NCBI RefSeq assembly: GCF_963662805.1
Contig: NZ_OY759873.1
Coordinates: forward strand, 1 to 64,000
Origin: an uncultured Cohaesibacter sp.
GTDB taxonomy: Bacteria > Pseudomonadota > Alphaproteobacteria > Rhizobiales > Cohaesibacteraceae
DNA length: 64,000 bases
Direction: 5' to 3'
Shown here: positions 17,643 through 25,891 of the stretch, piece after piece
Layout of the letters: the number at the start of each line of letters is the position of its first letter
How positions within the stretch are numbered: position 1 is the first letter of the stretch
Translations under genes and position numbers: made by a program
Notes under the pieces: generated by a model
What the model was told of the DNA's origin: nothing
The model's database searches: none
What the model saw: the letters and a program-made list of their open reading frames with translations, nothing else

Positions 17643-18749
17643 TCAGAGCTGTTCGAGAGCCATCCTGCGGGTGCGCAGAGCTTCCCACTCGGCTTTCATG
17701 TGGTAGTCGTTGCACATCAGGCGATAGTCGATGAAGCTCTTGTAGATTTCGCCAGCCAGCGGAGAGCTGTCTGCGATTTCCTTGACGACCACTTCGGATT
17801 CCTTGGCCAGTGCCATGACCATGTCGTCAGGCAGGGCCCGCACAACCACGCCGTCTTTCGCTTTCAGCGGACCGAAGGAGGCGGCGTTGTTGTAGGCGTA
17901 GTCAGCCATGGTTTCCATGGAAGTGGCACGAGCAGCTTCCTTGATGATCATCTGCAGGTCTTCAGGTAGAGCCTTCAGCTTCTCGGTGTTGACGATCACT
18001 TCGAGACCGGCACCCATCTCGTGGAAGGCGGGCATGTAGTAGTTCTTGACCACCTTGTAGAGACCAAAGGCCAGATCGTTCCAGGGGCCAACCCATTCGG
18101 CGGCATCGATCGTGCCGGACTGCAGGGCGGAGAAGATGTCCGTTGGCGGCAGCATGACGACAGACGCGCCAAGACGGCGCAGAACCTCACCACCGAGGCC
18201 AGCGATACGCATCTTGAGGCCTTTCAGGTCTTCAAGGGTCTTGAGTTCCTTGGCAAACCAGCCCGCAGCCTGCGTGCCCGATGCACCGGCATAGAAAGGC
18301 GTCACGCCAAATGGTGCATAGGCGCGTTCCCAAAGTTCCTGAGCGCCGCCAAAATAGAGCCAGGCTGCATGTTCGATCTGCGTCAGACCGAAGGGCACGC
18401 CCGTGAAGAAGTGGAAGCAAGGATCCTTGCCCTGCCAGTAGTATGAGGTCGCATGACCGCATTCGGCCGCGCCACTCGATACTGCATCAAAGACTTCCAG
18501 CGGCGGAACCAGTTCGCCAGCGCCAAAGACCTTGATGGTCAGACGGCCACCGGACATCTGGGTGACTTTCTCTGCGAAGCGAACGCCGTTCACCCCTACG
18601 CCGGGAACCTGCTTGGGCCAGGACATGGCCATTTTCCAGGTGATGGTTTCCTGTGCCTTGACGACGCTCGGACTTGCGAGCCCAACAGCTCCCCCCGCGG
18701 CCAATCCGGTGAGCACCGAACGGCGATCAATCGAACCTGATTTACGCAT
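17643..18749 (-). CDS. TRAP transporter substrate-binding protein (DctP/TakP-like)
   Basis: A 368-residue periplasmic binding protein of the tripartite ATP-independent periplasmic transporter class. The N terminus carries a twin-arginine signal (D-R-R-S-V-L-T-G followed by an Ala/Gly-rich stretch ending V-V-K-A-Q). The mature part shows the DctP fold with G-A-G-E-L-V-P, Y-Y-W-Q-G-K-D-P, L-K-M-R-I-A-G-L-G-G and the carboxylate-binding helix region E-W-V-G-P, which resembles 2-oxoacid binders such as TakP (family knowledge). No small or large membrane subunit is adjacent, so the membrane partner must be encoded elsewhere. It is divergent from an Lrp/AsnC regulator across 314 bases, which may control it. 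Confidence 0.85.
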   Translation of the reverse strand: MRKSGSIDRRSVLTGLAAGGAVGLASPSVVKAQETITWKMAMSWPKQVPGVGVNGVRFAEKVTQMSGGRLTIKVFGAGELVPPLEVFDAVSSGAAECGHATSYYWQGKDPCFHFFTGVPFGLTQIEHAAWLYFGGAQELWERAYAPFGVTPFYAGASGTQAAGWFAKELKTLEDLKGLKMRIAGLGGEVLRRLGASVVMLPPTDIFSALQSGTIDAAEWVGPWNDLAFGLYKVVKNYYMPAFHEMGAGLEVIVNTEKLKALPEDLQMIIKEAARATSMETMADYAYNNAASFGPLKAKDGVVVRALPDDMVMALAKESEVVVKEIADSSPLAGEIYKSFIDYRLMCNDYHMKAEWEALRTRRMALEQL

Positions 18750-19063
18750 TTTTGTTTACCTCAGACTAAAAAGTGATTTTTGTGGACGTTCGGATTTCCT
18801 CCCGTTGGCCCGCATGCTTGCACGGGGCCAATTTCGGTTCAAGAGGGAGTTGCAATTCGCCGCAGAACTTTCCTCAAACCCTTGAGCTGTTTTGCACTTT
18901 CATACCCCGCCGTTGGCGCAAGGTCTTTTCATGTCCGGATTTGCTCACAATTTTGTACGCCCGTTAAGTATGCTGAATTAACTTGCAAAACTTTGCATCA
19001 TCTGACAGATATCAGTGGCTCACAAAATTATATTTTGTGGCGAGACTCAAACGGAGGCCTATC
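18750..19063. other. Divergent intergenic region between TRAP binding protein and Lrp/AsnC gene
   Basis: A 314-base region that must hold both divergent promoters. It contains a perfect 7-5-7 palindrome next to the regulator start (19021-19039). No further gene is visible. Confidence 0.5.
19021..19039. promoter_or_regulatory. Candidate Lrp/AsnC operator (7-5-7 palindrome)
   Basis: CACAAAA (19021-19027) and TTTTGTG (19033-19039) form a perfect inverted repeat around TTATA, 24 bases before the regulator's start codon. AsnC-family proteins commonly bind such symmetric AT-rich sites next to their own gene, so autoregulation is likely (inference). Confidence 0.5.
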
Positions 19064-19555
19064 TTGCCGCGCAAAAGCTCCAAGCTCGACCGAATTGACT
19101 TGCGCATTCTGGATGAACTTCAGAAGAATGCCCGGATCACCAACAAGGCTCTTTCGGAGAAAGTCGGGCTGTCTCCCAGCCCCTGCCTGCAGCGCGTTAA
19201 GCGGCTCGAAGACATTGGCCTGATCAGCGGCTATCTGGGTCTGATCAATCTGGAGCAATTGTGCCGCCATGTCACCGTGATGGCGACCATCACGATCCGC
19301 GATCATGATCACTCGATCTTCTCGACTTTCGAGAAGGCTATTTCAGAGCTTCCTGATGTGGTCGAATGCCTGAAAATGAGCGGCTCCTTCGACTATCTCG
19401 TCCGCTTTGTCTGCACCGATATCCAGCGCTATCATGCGGTGACAGAAGACCTGCTCGTTCAGGTGGGCGGCAAGATGCAGATCGCCAGCCACGTGGTGCT
19501 GGATCAGACCAAACAATATTGCGGCGTTTCGCTCGAGGAGCTGGTGAACGGATAA
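19064..19555 (+). CDS. Lrp/AsnC-family transcriptional regulator
   Basis: A 163-residue regulator with the AsnC winged-helix domain (about 8-60; L-D-R-I-D-L-R-I-L-D-E-L-Q-K-N-A-R-I-T-N) and a RAM ligand-binding domain (about 70-155; V-V-E-C-L-K-M-S-G-S-F-D-Y-L-V-R). Such proteins respond to amino acids or related acids and act locally or globally. The start is taken as TTG at 19064 because GGAGG lies seven bases upstream; the frame stays open upstream but has no ribosome site. It is divergent from a TRAP binding-protein gene, its probable target. Confidence 0.88.
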   Translation: MPRKSSKLDRIDLRILDELQKNARITNKALSEKVGLSPSPCLQRVKRLEDIGLISGYLGLINLEQLCRHVTVMATITIRDHDHSIFSTFEKAISELPDVVECLKMSGSFDYLVRFVCTDIQRYHAVTEDLLVQVGGKMQIASHVVLDQTKQYCGVSLEELVNG

Positions 19556-19677
19556 TTTCGTTATATACGAATTTATCCTAATTGTCGAAATCCGAAAATT
19601 GTATTCTTGTATGTTCAGGTCAAGTTTTTTGCTTGATGTTGATTTGGTTCAAAGCCAAGTCGCATTAGACCCTGTAA

Positions 19678-19700
19678 ATGAGATTGCAAGTCATTCTCAT
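19678..19700. promoter_or_regulatory. Fur-like iron box upstream of feoA
   Basis: A 23-bp symmetric element: ATGAGA, one base, TG, five bases, CA, one base, TCTCAT. The right side (CATTCTCAT) matches the core of iron-responsive Fur boxes in alphaproteobacteria. It lies 74 bases before the feoA start, so iron repression of the feo operon by Fur or a relative is likely. Confidence 0.6.
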
Positions 19701-19773
19701 GCACGCATTCCTCTCTTGGCGGGGCCAGCCGTCTTTCGGGGAGTTCGCGGCCAGACCACTGCGGAGTACCTCT

Positions 19774-20013
19774 ATGTCTGCCACTTTGAGTGAAATGAAT
19801 GTTGGAGATCACGGTCGTATCGTCCGGCTGGAGATCGGAAACCAGTCCTATAAGCAACAGCTGCTGGCCATGGGTCTGACACGCGGTGCCGAGTTCACCA
19901 TCATGCGCGTTGCTCCTTTCGGTGATCCTGTCGAGATCAAGGTTCGGGGCTATGCCTTGTCCCTGCGCCGTTCCGATGCCTTGGGCGTCCAGATCGAAGC
20001 CTGCGCCTCCTGA
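19774..20013 (+). CDS. feoA: Ferrous iron transport protein A (FeoA)
   Basis: A 79-residue SH3-like cytoplasmic protein that assists FeoB in ferrous iron uptake. The family pattern L-S-E-M-N-V-G-D, L-L-A-M-G-L-T-R-G and V-A-P-F-G-D-P-V-E-I-K-V-R-G-Y-A-L-S-L-R is complete. Longer in-frame versions reaching 19678 would include the Fur-like box and are rejected; the ATG at 19774 has a GGAG site about nine bases upstream. It is the first gene of feoABC. Confidence 0.93.
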   Translation: MSATLSEMNVGDHGRIVRLEIGNQSYKQQLLAMGLTRGAEFTIMRVAPFGDPVEIKVRGYALSLRRSDALGVQIEACAS

Positions 20014-20109
20014 CCTGAACCTCCTGATTTGTTGACCCGATCGCGAGCTGTCTCTCATGTCCGAGTGGCCGCTTGAACGGGATCCCTTTGATCGAATTTG
20101 GCTGATACC

Positions 20110-22437
20110 ATGAACAAAATTCGCCTCGCCTTTGCCGGTAATCCCAACTGTGGCAAAACCACGCTGTTCAACTCGCTCACGGGGGAACGCCATCGTGTCG
20201 GTAACTGGCCGGGCGTGACGATCGATCGAAAGGAAGGTGCCTATCGCTACAGGGATCAATCCTTTGTGGTGGTTGACCTGCCGGGTACATACTCGCTCGA
20301 CACCAGCTATAACAGCGGCCTCGATGAAGCCATCGCACGGGACTATATCCTGACCGGTGAGGCCGATCTGGTGGTCAATGTGGTGGATGCCAGCAACCTC
20401 GAGCGCAATCTGTATCTCACCACCCAGTTGCTCGACATGCGCGTACCCATGGTCATTGCGCTGACCAAGACCGACGCCGCCCGTCGGCAGGGCATGGAAA
20501 TCGACGTGGATGCACTGGCCATGCGGCTCGGCATGCCGGTGGTGGCGCTCTGCCCGCAGGATCGGGCCGGACGGGATCGCCTGAAGGAGGTGATCTGCGC
20601 GGCGGTGGACCGCAGCGAAATCAGCGAGGTTTCGATTCCCTATCCCGCTGCAATCGAAGCAGCCTTGCCGGGACTCATCGCAGATCTTGCACCGTCTGCA
20701 GACCGCGCCGGGGTAGACGAACGCTGGCTTGCCATCAAGGCCCTTGGCGGTGACAACAAGGCCTTGTCCTTCCTTGACGAGCCAGCCCGCGAGAAACTCG
20801 ATATTCTGCTCGAACAGCTGATCAATGACAGTGGCGATGATGCAGACCTGCTGATCGCAGACGGGCGCTATGGCTTTGCCAATTCCCTCGCCCAGTCCGT
20901 GACCCGCTATATCGGCCGCCTGACGACGACCTGGACCGAACGGATCGACAGCGTCATTCTCAACCGTCTGTTCGGCATCCCGATCTTCCTTTTCATCATG
21001 TATCTGATGTTCCTGCTGACGATCAATTTCGCCGGTGCCTTCATCGACTTCTTCGACATTCTGGCAGGAACCCTGCTGGTCGATGGCCCTGCGCATCTGA
21101 TGGCCAGTATCGGGCTGCCGGCATGGCTGATCGCCATGATCCCCAACGGCATCGGCGTCGGCATCCAGACCGTGGCGACCTTCATTCCCGTGGTGGCCTT
21201 CCTGTTCCTGTTCCTCACCTGCCTTGAGGACAGCGGTTACATGGCCAGAGCGGCCTTTGTGGTGGACCGGGCCATGTGCTCCATCGGCCTGCCGGGCAAG
21301 AGCTTTGTTCCCATGCTGCTCGGCTTTGGCTGCACCGTGCCTGCGGTCATGGCCGCCCGGACCCTTGACAACGAACGGGACCGGATCGTCACCGCAATGA
21401 TGGCGCCCTTCATGTCCTGCGGCGCACGCCTGCCGGTCTATGCGCTTTTTGCCGCTGCCTTCTTCGCTTCGGGTGGTCAGAACCTTGTGTTCCTTCTCTA
21501 TCTCATCGGCATGGCCTTTGCGATCTTCACCGGCCTTGTGTTGAAGAACACGATCTTTGGCGGCAAGGCCCTGCCTTTCATCATGGAATTGCCACCCTAC
21601 CAGATGCCCAGTCTGCGCTCCGTACTGATGCGCACGTGGGACCGGGTGCGGAATTTCTGCCTTGAAGCCGGGCAGGTCATTGTGGTGGTCGTCTTCTGCC
21701 TCAGCCTGCTGAATTCCATCGGCACCGACGGCAGCTTTGGCCACGAGGACAGCGACCATTCGGTTCTGGCCGAGATTGGCAAGAGCCTGACCCCTGTTGT
21801 CGAACCGCTTGGCATTCACGAGGAAAATTGGCCTGCCACGGTTGGTCTTTTCACGGGCATTTTCGCCAAGGAAGCCGTTGTCGGTACACTGAACTCACTC
21901 TATAGCCAGATTGATGCTGGCGAGGGAGAAGCCGAGGAAGAAGCCTTCAACCTGATGGACGGGATCAGCTCTGCGTTTGCGTCCATCCCGGCCAATCTCA
22001 CCGATGCCCTGAGCAATCTGGCCGATCCGCTCGGGCTGAACATCGGCGATGTCTCAAGCTTTGACGTTGCTGCAGAAGAACAGGAAGTTGACAGCCAGAC
22101 CTTCAATGCCATGGTGGTCCGCTTTGACGGCAAGGTCGGTGCCTTTGCCTATCTCCTCCTGATCCTGCTCTACACCCCTTGCGTTGCAGCCTCGGCCGCG
22201 CTTTTCCGCGAAGTCGGGCGCAAATGGGGAACCTTTGCCATGGGCTGGACGACGATGCTGGGCTACTGTGCCTCGGTGATGGCCTATCAAATTGGCACCT
22301 ATGCGAGCCATCCGTCCCAATCGACGGCCTGGATCCTTTCGATCCTCTTGTTCCTTTCTCTCGTGATCGGGGTCATGCGCTATCTCGGACGCAAACCTCA
22401 AGGCGGAGGCAAATCGATGCTGGAGTTGCCGCTATGA
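20110..22437 (+). CDS. feoB: Ferrous iron transporter FeoB
   Basis: A 775-residue inner-membrane Fe(II) transporter with an N-terminal GTPase domain (G1 G-N-P-N-C-G-K-T-T, G3 D-L-P-G-T-Y-S-L, G4 T-K-T-D), a helical GDI-like region (about 175-270) and two Gate domains of membrane helices including the G-C-T-V-P-A-V-M-A-A-R-T and M-S-C-G-A-R-L-P-V-Y motifs. The ATG at 20110 is preferred, with an in-frame TTG at 20098 as the alternative; neither has a strong ribosome site. The stop overlaps the feoC start by 4 bases. Confidence 0.96.
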   Translation: MNKIRLAFAGNPNCGKTTLFNSLTGERHRVGNWPGVTIDRKEGAYRYRDQSFVVVDLPGTYSLDTSYNSGLDEAIARDYILTGEADLVVNVVDASNLERNLYLTTQLLDMRVPMVIALTKTDAARRQGMEIDVDALAMRLGMPVVALCPQDRAGRDRLKEVICAAVDRSEISEVSIPYPAAIEAALPGLIADLAPSADRAGVDERWLAIKALGGDNKALSFLDEPAREKLDILLEQLINDSGDDADLLIADGRYGFANSLAQSVTRYIGRLTTTWTERIDSVILNRLFGIPIFLFIMYLMFLLTINFAGAFIDFFDILAGTLLVDGPAHLMASIGLPAWLIAMIPNGIGVGIQTVATFIPVVAFLFLFLTCLEDSGYMARAAFVVDRAMCSIGLPGKSFVPMLLGFGCTVPAVMAARTLDNERDRIVTAMMAPFMSCGARLPVYALFAAAFFASGGQNLVFLLYLIGMAFAIFTGLVLKNTIFGGKALPFIMELPPYQMPSLRSVLMRTWDRVRNFCLEAGQVIVVVVFCLSLLNSIGTDGSFGHEDSDHSVLAEIGKSLTPVVEPLGIHEENWPATVGLFTGIFAKEAVVGTLNSLYSQIDAGEGEAEEEAFNLMDGISSAFASIPANLTDALSNLADPLGLNIGDVSSFDVAAEEQEVDSQTFNAMVVRFDGKVGAFAYLLLILLYTPCVAASAALFREVGRKWGTFAMGWTTMLGYCASVMAYQIGTYASHPSQSTAWILSILLFLSLVIGVMRYLGRKPQGGGKSMLELPL

Positions 22438-22682
22438 TCCTCTCTGACGTCAACCGCTATCTCACCGAACGAGGCCAGGCCACAGCCACAGACATCGCCC
22501 TGCATTTCGGGGTTGCCCCCGATGCTCTTCGCGGCATCCTCGATACACTGGCTGCAAAGGGGCGTATCCGCCCGATTGCCCCGATTGCCCCGCCTGCGGC
22601 GCCAAGCTGTGGCAAGGCCTGTTGCGGCTGTGCGGTGAATTCCTGCGAGCCGGAGAGCTGGGAAAGCGTCAAACGTTCGTAG
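22434..22682 (+). CDS. feoC: FeoC-like winged-helix protein with cysteine cluster
   Basis: An 82-residue protein that starts on the ATGA overlap with feoB. Residues 1-45 fit the FeoC winged helix (L-S-D-V-N-R-Y-L-T-E-R-G ... A-L-H-F-G-V-A-P-D-A-L-R). The C-terminal part has C-G-K-A-C-C-G-C-A-V-N-S-C, five cysteines that could hold an iron-sulfur cluster, as shown for enterobacterial FeoC. It may stabilise FeoB or sense iron or oxygen. The I-A-P-I-A-P-P-A-A-P hinge before the cysteines is unusual. Confidence 0.8.
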   Translation: MILSDVNRYLTERGQATATDIALHFGVAPDALRGILDTLAAKGRIRPIAPIAPPAAPSCGKACCGCAVNSCEPESWESVKRS

Positions 22683-22686
22683 GACG

Positions 22687-23346
22687 CTAGAGATATTCGG
22701 GCCGGACCGGCTCTTCCGTATCCCAATCCAGCACCTTGAGTTCCGGCCATAGCCCCACCATGCGCCTTGCTTTCTCGGCATAATGCCTGCGATTGCTTGG
22801 CAGCTTGCGACAGGGGCGGATTGTCAGCGAGAAGATATCCGCCAGTCCATAGGGAGCCGCGATCGAGATCTGATCATCTGGCTCAAGGCGCACCGCCACG
22901 GCATGGGTGGTGCACATGTAGTTCTGAAGGCTTTCATCCGTGTTTTTCAATTCCGGATAGGGCCCGCCAAAGCGCTCCGGATACCACAGATGCACCCGTG
23001 CCTGATTGCGCACCTCGATGCGCCCGCGCCACTGGGGCAGGCTCTCCTCGAGCCAGCGGATCACGGCGTCCTCCGCCTCAAAGGAGCGGTCAGCAGCATC
23101 GAAATAGGCGACATCATAATCCTTGATGCCGTGGCCCGCCGGGCGGCTGGTCAAGCGGTTCCAAACCGTCTGATAGATGGCACCGGACACCAGACGCCAG
23201 TCCGGTAGTGCCAGCTTCCTCAGAGACCTCAGCAGATCCATCAGCTCGTCATCCTCGCGAATGAAGCGGGCGAGCAGCACCTTGCGGGTTTCGTCATCAA
23301 GTGGCGTGTCGTCAGAGCTCTTGCTGACCAGAAACGGGCTTTCCAA
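22687..23346 (-). CDS. Nucleotidyltransferase-family protein (DUF925 type)
   Basis: A 219-residue protein resembling the NTP_transf_6 / DUF925 family. The pattern L-V-S-G-A-I-Y-Q-T-V-W-N followed by D-Y-D-V-A-Y-F-D gives the family's putative metal-binding aspartates, and W-Y-P-E-R-F-G and T-T-H-A-V-A-V-R are conserved family blocks. The biochemical role is unknown. A TTG start at 23346 is chosen because GAGGAG lies nine bases ahead; the frame runs up to 23424 but that would overlap the pheT terminator. It converges on feoC with 4 bases between stops. Confidence 0.75.
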   Translation of the reverse strand: MESPFLVSKSSDDTPLDDETRKVLLARFIREDDELMDLLRSLRKLALPDWRLVSGAIYQTVWNRLTSRPAGHGIKDYDVAYFDAADRSFEAEDAVIRWLEESLPQWRGRIEVRNQARVHLWYPERFGGPYPELKNTDESLQNYMCTTHAVAVRLEPDDQISIAAPYGLADIFSLTIRPCRKLPSNRRHYAEKARRMVGLWPELKVLDWDTEEPVRPEYL

Positions 23347-23422
23347 AAGGCATCTCTCCTCTTTGAGAGGGACAAGATGCGCGATTCTGGACCAGATGGC
23401 AAAAGCACATGCCAGCACAAAC

Positions 23423-23454
23423 AAAAAAAGGCGGAGCCAGTGGCCCCGCCTTTT
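23423..23454 (-). terminator. Rho-independent terminator of pheST
   Basis: A 9-bp stem AAAAGGCGG / CCGCCTTTT with an 11-base loop, followed on the minus strand by a seven-T run, 20 bases after the pheT stop. Confidence 0.85.
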
Positions 23455-23473
23455 AGCATCGTTTGGTTTGGCT

Positions 23474-25891
23474 TCAGCCGCGCAGTTCGCCGCCGGTTGC
23501 CTTGGCCACGGATTCGACGATCTTCTTGGAGATCGCCTCGATATCCTCGTCGGTCAGGGTCTTGTCCTTGGGCTGAAGGGTCACTTCGAACGCAACCGAC
23601 TTCTTGCCCTTTTCCATCCGGTCGCCCTCATAGAGGTCAAACAGATTGACCGAGGTGATCAGCTTCTTGTCCGCGCCATTGGCGGCCCGAAGGATCGTCG
23701 CGGCGGTGACGTCGGAATTGACCACGAAGGCGAAGTCGCGACGGACCGGCTGAAGATCGGAGAGCACCAGCGCAGGACGCTTGGTGGCCTTTTTCTTCGG
23801 TGCAGGAGCCGCCTCGATGGTGATCTCGAAGGCACAGATCGGGCCATCAACCTTGAGGTCGTCGAGAACCTTGGGATGCAGCTCACCGAAGGTGCCGATG
23901 ACATTCTTCGGTCCAAGCTGGATCGTGCCGGAGCGGCCCGGATGATACCAGTCGGGGCCACCGGCAACGATCTGCAGGCTGGCGCTGTTCAGCCCCATGG
24001 CTTCGAGCACGCCCAGAGCGTCGGCACGGACGTCGAAAACGTCGGCATTCTTGGCCGGTTCGCGCCAGTGACGGCCCGTTCCAGTCACATGCACAGCCCC
24101 GCGCCGGATGCCGGTTGCGTGTGTGAACTGATCCTCAGGCTGGTCGCCAAGGAAGATCTGGCCAACCTCGAACAGGGCGAGATCATTGAAGCCACGGTCA
24201 ACGTTGCGCTGAGCGGCCAGCAGGAGACCGGGTAGAAGGCTCGGGCGCATGTCGGACAGATCGGCGGAGATCGGGTTGGTCAGTGCCAGCTCGGGCTTGC
24301 CACCACCGAACATCTCGGCGAGATATTTCTCGGTGAAGGACCAGGTGACCGCTTCGACCATGCCGCGGGCAGCGAGCTGGCGACGGGCATTGCGGATGCG
24401 TTTCTGGCGTTCGGTGAGCGGCGGCTGGGTGACCGAGCTGAGGCGCGGCAACGGCGTGTTGGGCACGCGGTCGACGCCGACGATGCGGGCCACCTCTTCT
24501 ACGATGTCAGCCTTGCCATGGATGTCCGGACGGAAAGTCGGCACCGCGACCTTGACCACGTCACCCTTACCCGACATCCAGAAGCCGAGGCGCTGGAGCA
24601 CGGTCTTGATCTCAATCTCGGAGACTTCGAGGCCGACGAGGCGCTTCACCTCGGACAGCGGGAAGTCGATGATCTTGTCCTTGATCGGCGGTTCGCCAGC
24701 AACAACCATGTTGGACGGCTCACCACCGCAAAGCTCGAGCACCATTTCAACCGCAGCATTCTGACCGGGGATCACGAAGGCCGGATCGCAGGTGCGCTCG
24801 AAGCGATAGCGGGCGTCGGACTGGATACCGAGGGCACGACCGGCGCGGGCCGTCTTGATCGGATCGAACCAGGCGCATTCGATGAAGACGTTGGTGGTTT
24901 CCGGCTGAGAGCCGGTTGTCTCACCGCCCATGATGCCGCCGAAGCCGACCAGACCCTTGTCATCGGCGATGACGCAGATTTCCTCGCCCTCGGTGATCTC
25001 ATATTCCTTGCCGTCAAGCGCCACCATTTTCTCACCCGGCTTGCCGAGGCGGACGTGGATATCGCCGGTGAGCTTGTCGGCGTCATAGACATGAAGCGGG
25101 CGGCCACGGTCATAGGAAATGTAGTTGGTGACATCGACGAGGGCGTTGATCGGACGGAGGCCGATGGCGCGCAGGCGGGCCTGCAGCCAGTCGGGGCTCG
25201 GGCCGTTCTTGACGCCCTTGACATAGACGCCGGTGAAGACCGGGCAGATCGGATCGTCACCTTCTTCCTTGAGGGTCACCTTGACCGGGCTGTCGAAGCT
25301 GCCCTTGACCTCCTTGGGGGTCTTTTCCTTCAGGGTGCCGATACCGGAGCCGGCAAGGTCGCGCGCAACGCCATAGACACCGAGAGCATCGCCCCGGTTG
25401 GGGGTGATGGCAATGTCGATGACCGGATCATTGAGGCCGAGAACAGGAGCGAAAGGCTTGCCAATCGGCGCATCCTCAGGAAGTTCCATGATGCCGTTGT
25501 GCTCGTCGGACAGACCCATTTCGCGTTCGGAACACATCATGCCGTTGGATTCGACACCACGGATCTTGGTCGGCTTCAGCACCATACCGTTGGCCGGGAT
25601 GACGGATCCGTTTTGGGCCAGAACCACCTTGATACCCGCACGGGCATTGGGAGCGCCACAGACGATCTGGAGCACTTCCTTGCCGGTGTTGACCTTGCAG
25701 ACGCGCAGGCGGTCGGCGTCGGGATGCTGGACGGCTTCTTCGACATAGGCGACGGTGAAGTCCTTCAGGGCCGAGGCCGCGTCGATGACTTCCTCGACCT
25801 CAAGGCCGATGATGGTGAGCTTGTCGAGGATCTCTTCGAGGGACGCGTCGGTTTCGAGATAATCCTTCAGCCATGAGAGGGTGAATTTCAT
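23474..25891 (-). CDS. pheT: Phenylalanine--tRNA ligase beta subunit
   Basis: An 805-residue subunit of normal length for an alphaproteobacterial PheT. The N-terminal tRNA-binding domain (about 39-150; V-Q-H-P-D-A-D-R-L-R-V-C and I-V-C-G-A-P-N), B3/B4 editing domain (about 215-390), B5 domain (about 400-475) and C-terminal ferredoxin-fold anticodon-binding domain (about 710-804; R-R-D-F-A-F-V-V) are all visible. It forms an alpha2-beta2 enzyme with PheS, whose gene overlaps its start by 4 bases. Confidence 0.97.
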   Translation of the reverse strand: MKFTLSWLKDYLETDASLEEILDKLTIIGLEVEEVIDAASALKDFTVAYVEEAVQHPDADRLRVCKVNTGKEVLQIVCGAPNARAGIKVVLAQNGSVIPANGMVLKPTKIRGVESNGMMCSEREMGLSDEHNGIMELPEDAPIGKPFAPVLGLNDPVIDIAITPNRGDALGVYGVARDLAGSGIGTLKEKTPKEVKGSFDSPVKVTLKEEGDDPICPVFTGVYVKGVKNGPSPDWLQARLRAIGLRPINALVDVTNYISYDRGRPLHVYDADKLTGDIHVRLGKPGEKMVALDGKEYEITEGEEICVIADDKGLVGFGGIMGGETTGSQPETTNVFIECAWFDPIKTARAGRALGIQSDARYRFERTCDPAFVIPGQNAAVEMVLELCGGEPSNMVVAGEPPIKDKIIDFPLSEVKRLVGLEVSEIEIKTVLQRLGFWMSGKGDVVKVAVPTFRPDIHGKADIVEEVARIVGVDRVPNTPLPRLSSVTQPPLTERQKRIRNARRQLAARGMVEAVTWSFTEKYLAEMFGGGKPELALTNPISADLSDMRPSLLPGLLLAAQRNVDRGFNDLALFEVGQIFLGDQPEDQFTHATGIRRGAVHVTGTGRHWREPAKNADVFDVRADALGVLEAMGLNSASLQIVAGGPDWYHPGRSGTIQLGPKNVIGTFGELHPKVLDDLKVDGPICAFEITIEAAPAPKKKATKRPALVLSDLQPVRRDFAFVVNSDVTAATILRAANGADKKLITSVNLFDLYEGDRMEKGKKSVAFEVTLQPKDKTLTDEDIEAISKKIVESVAKATGGELRG

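Noticed and set aside
19615..21819. Long minus-strand open frame over feoA and feoB
   Set aside because: It is a shadow of the GC-rich feoB codons; the composition is His/Gly/Gln-rich and shows no family motif, while FeoB is beyond doubt.
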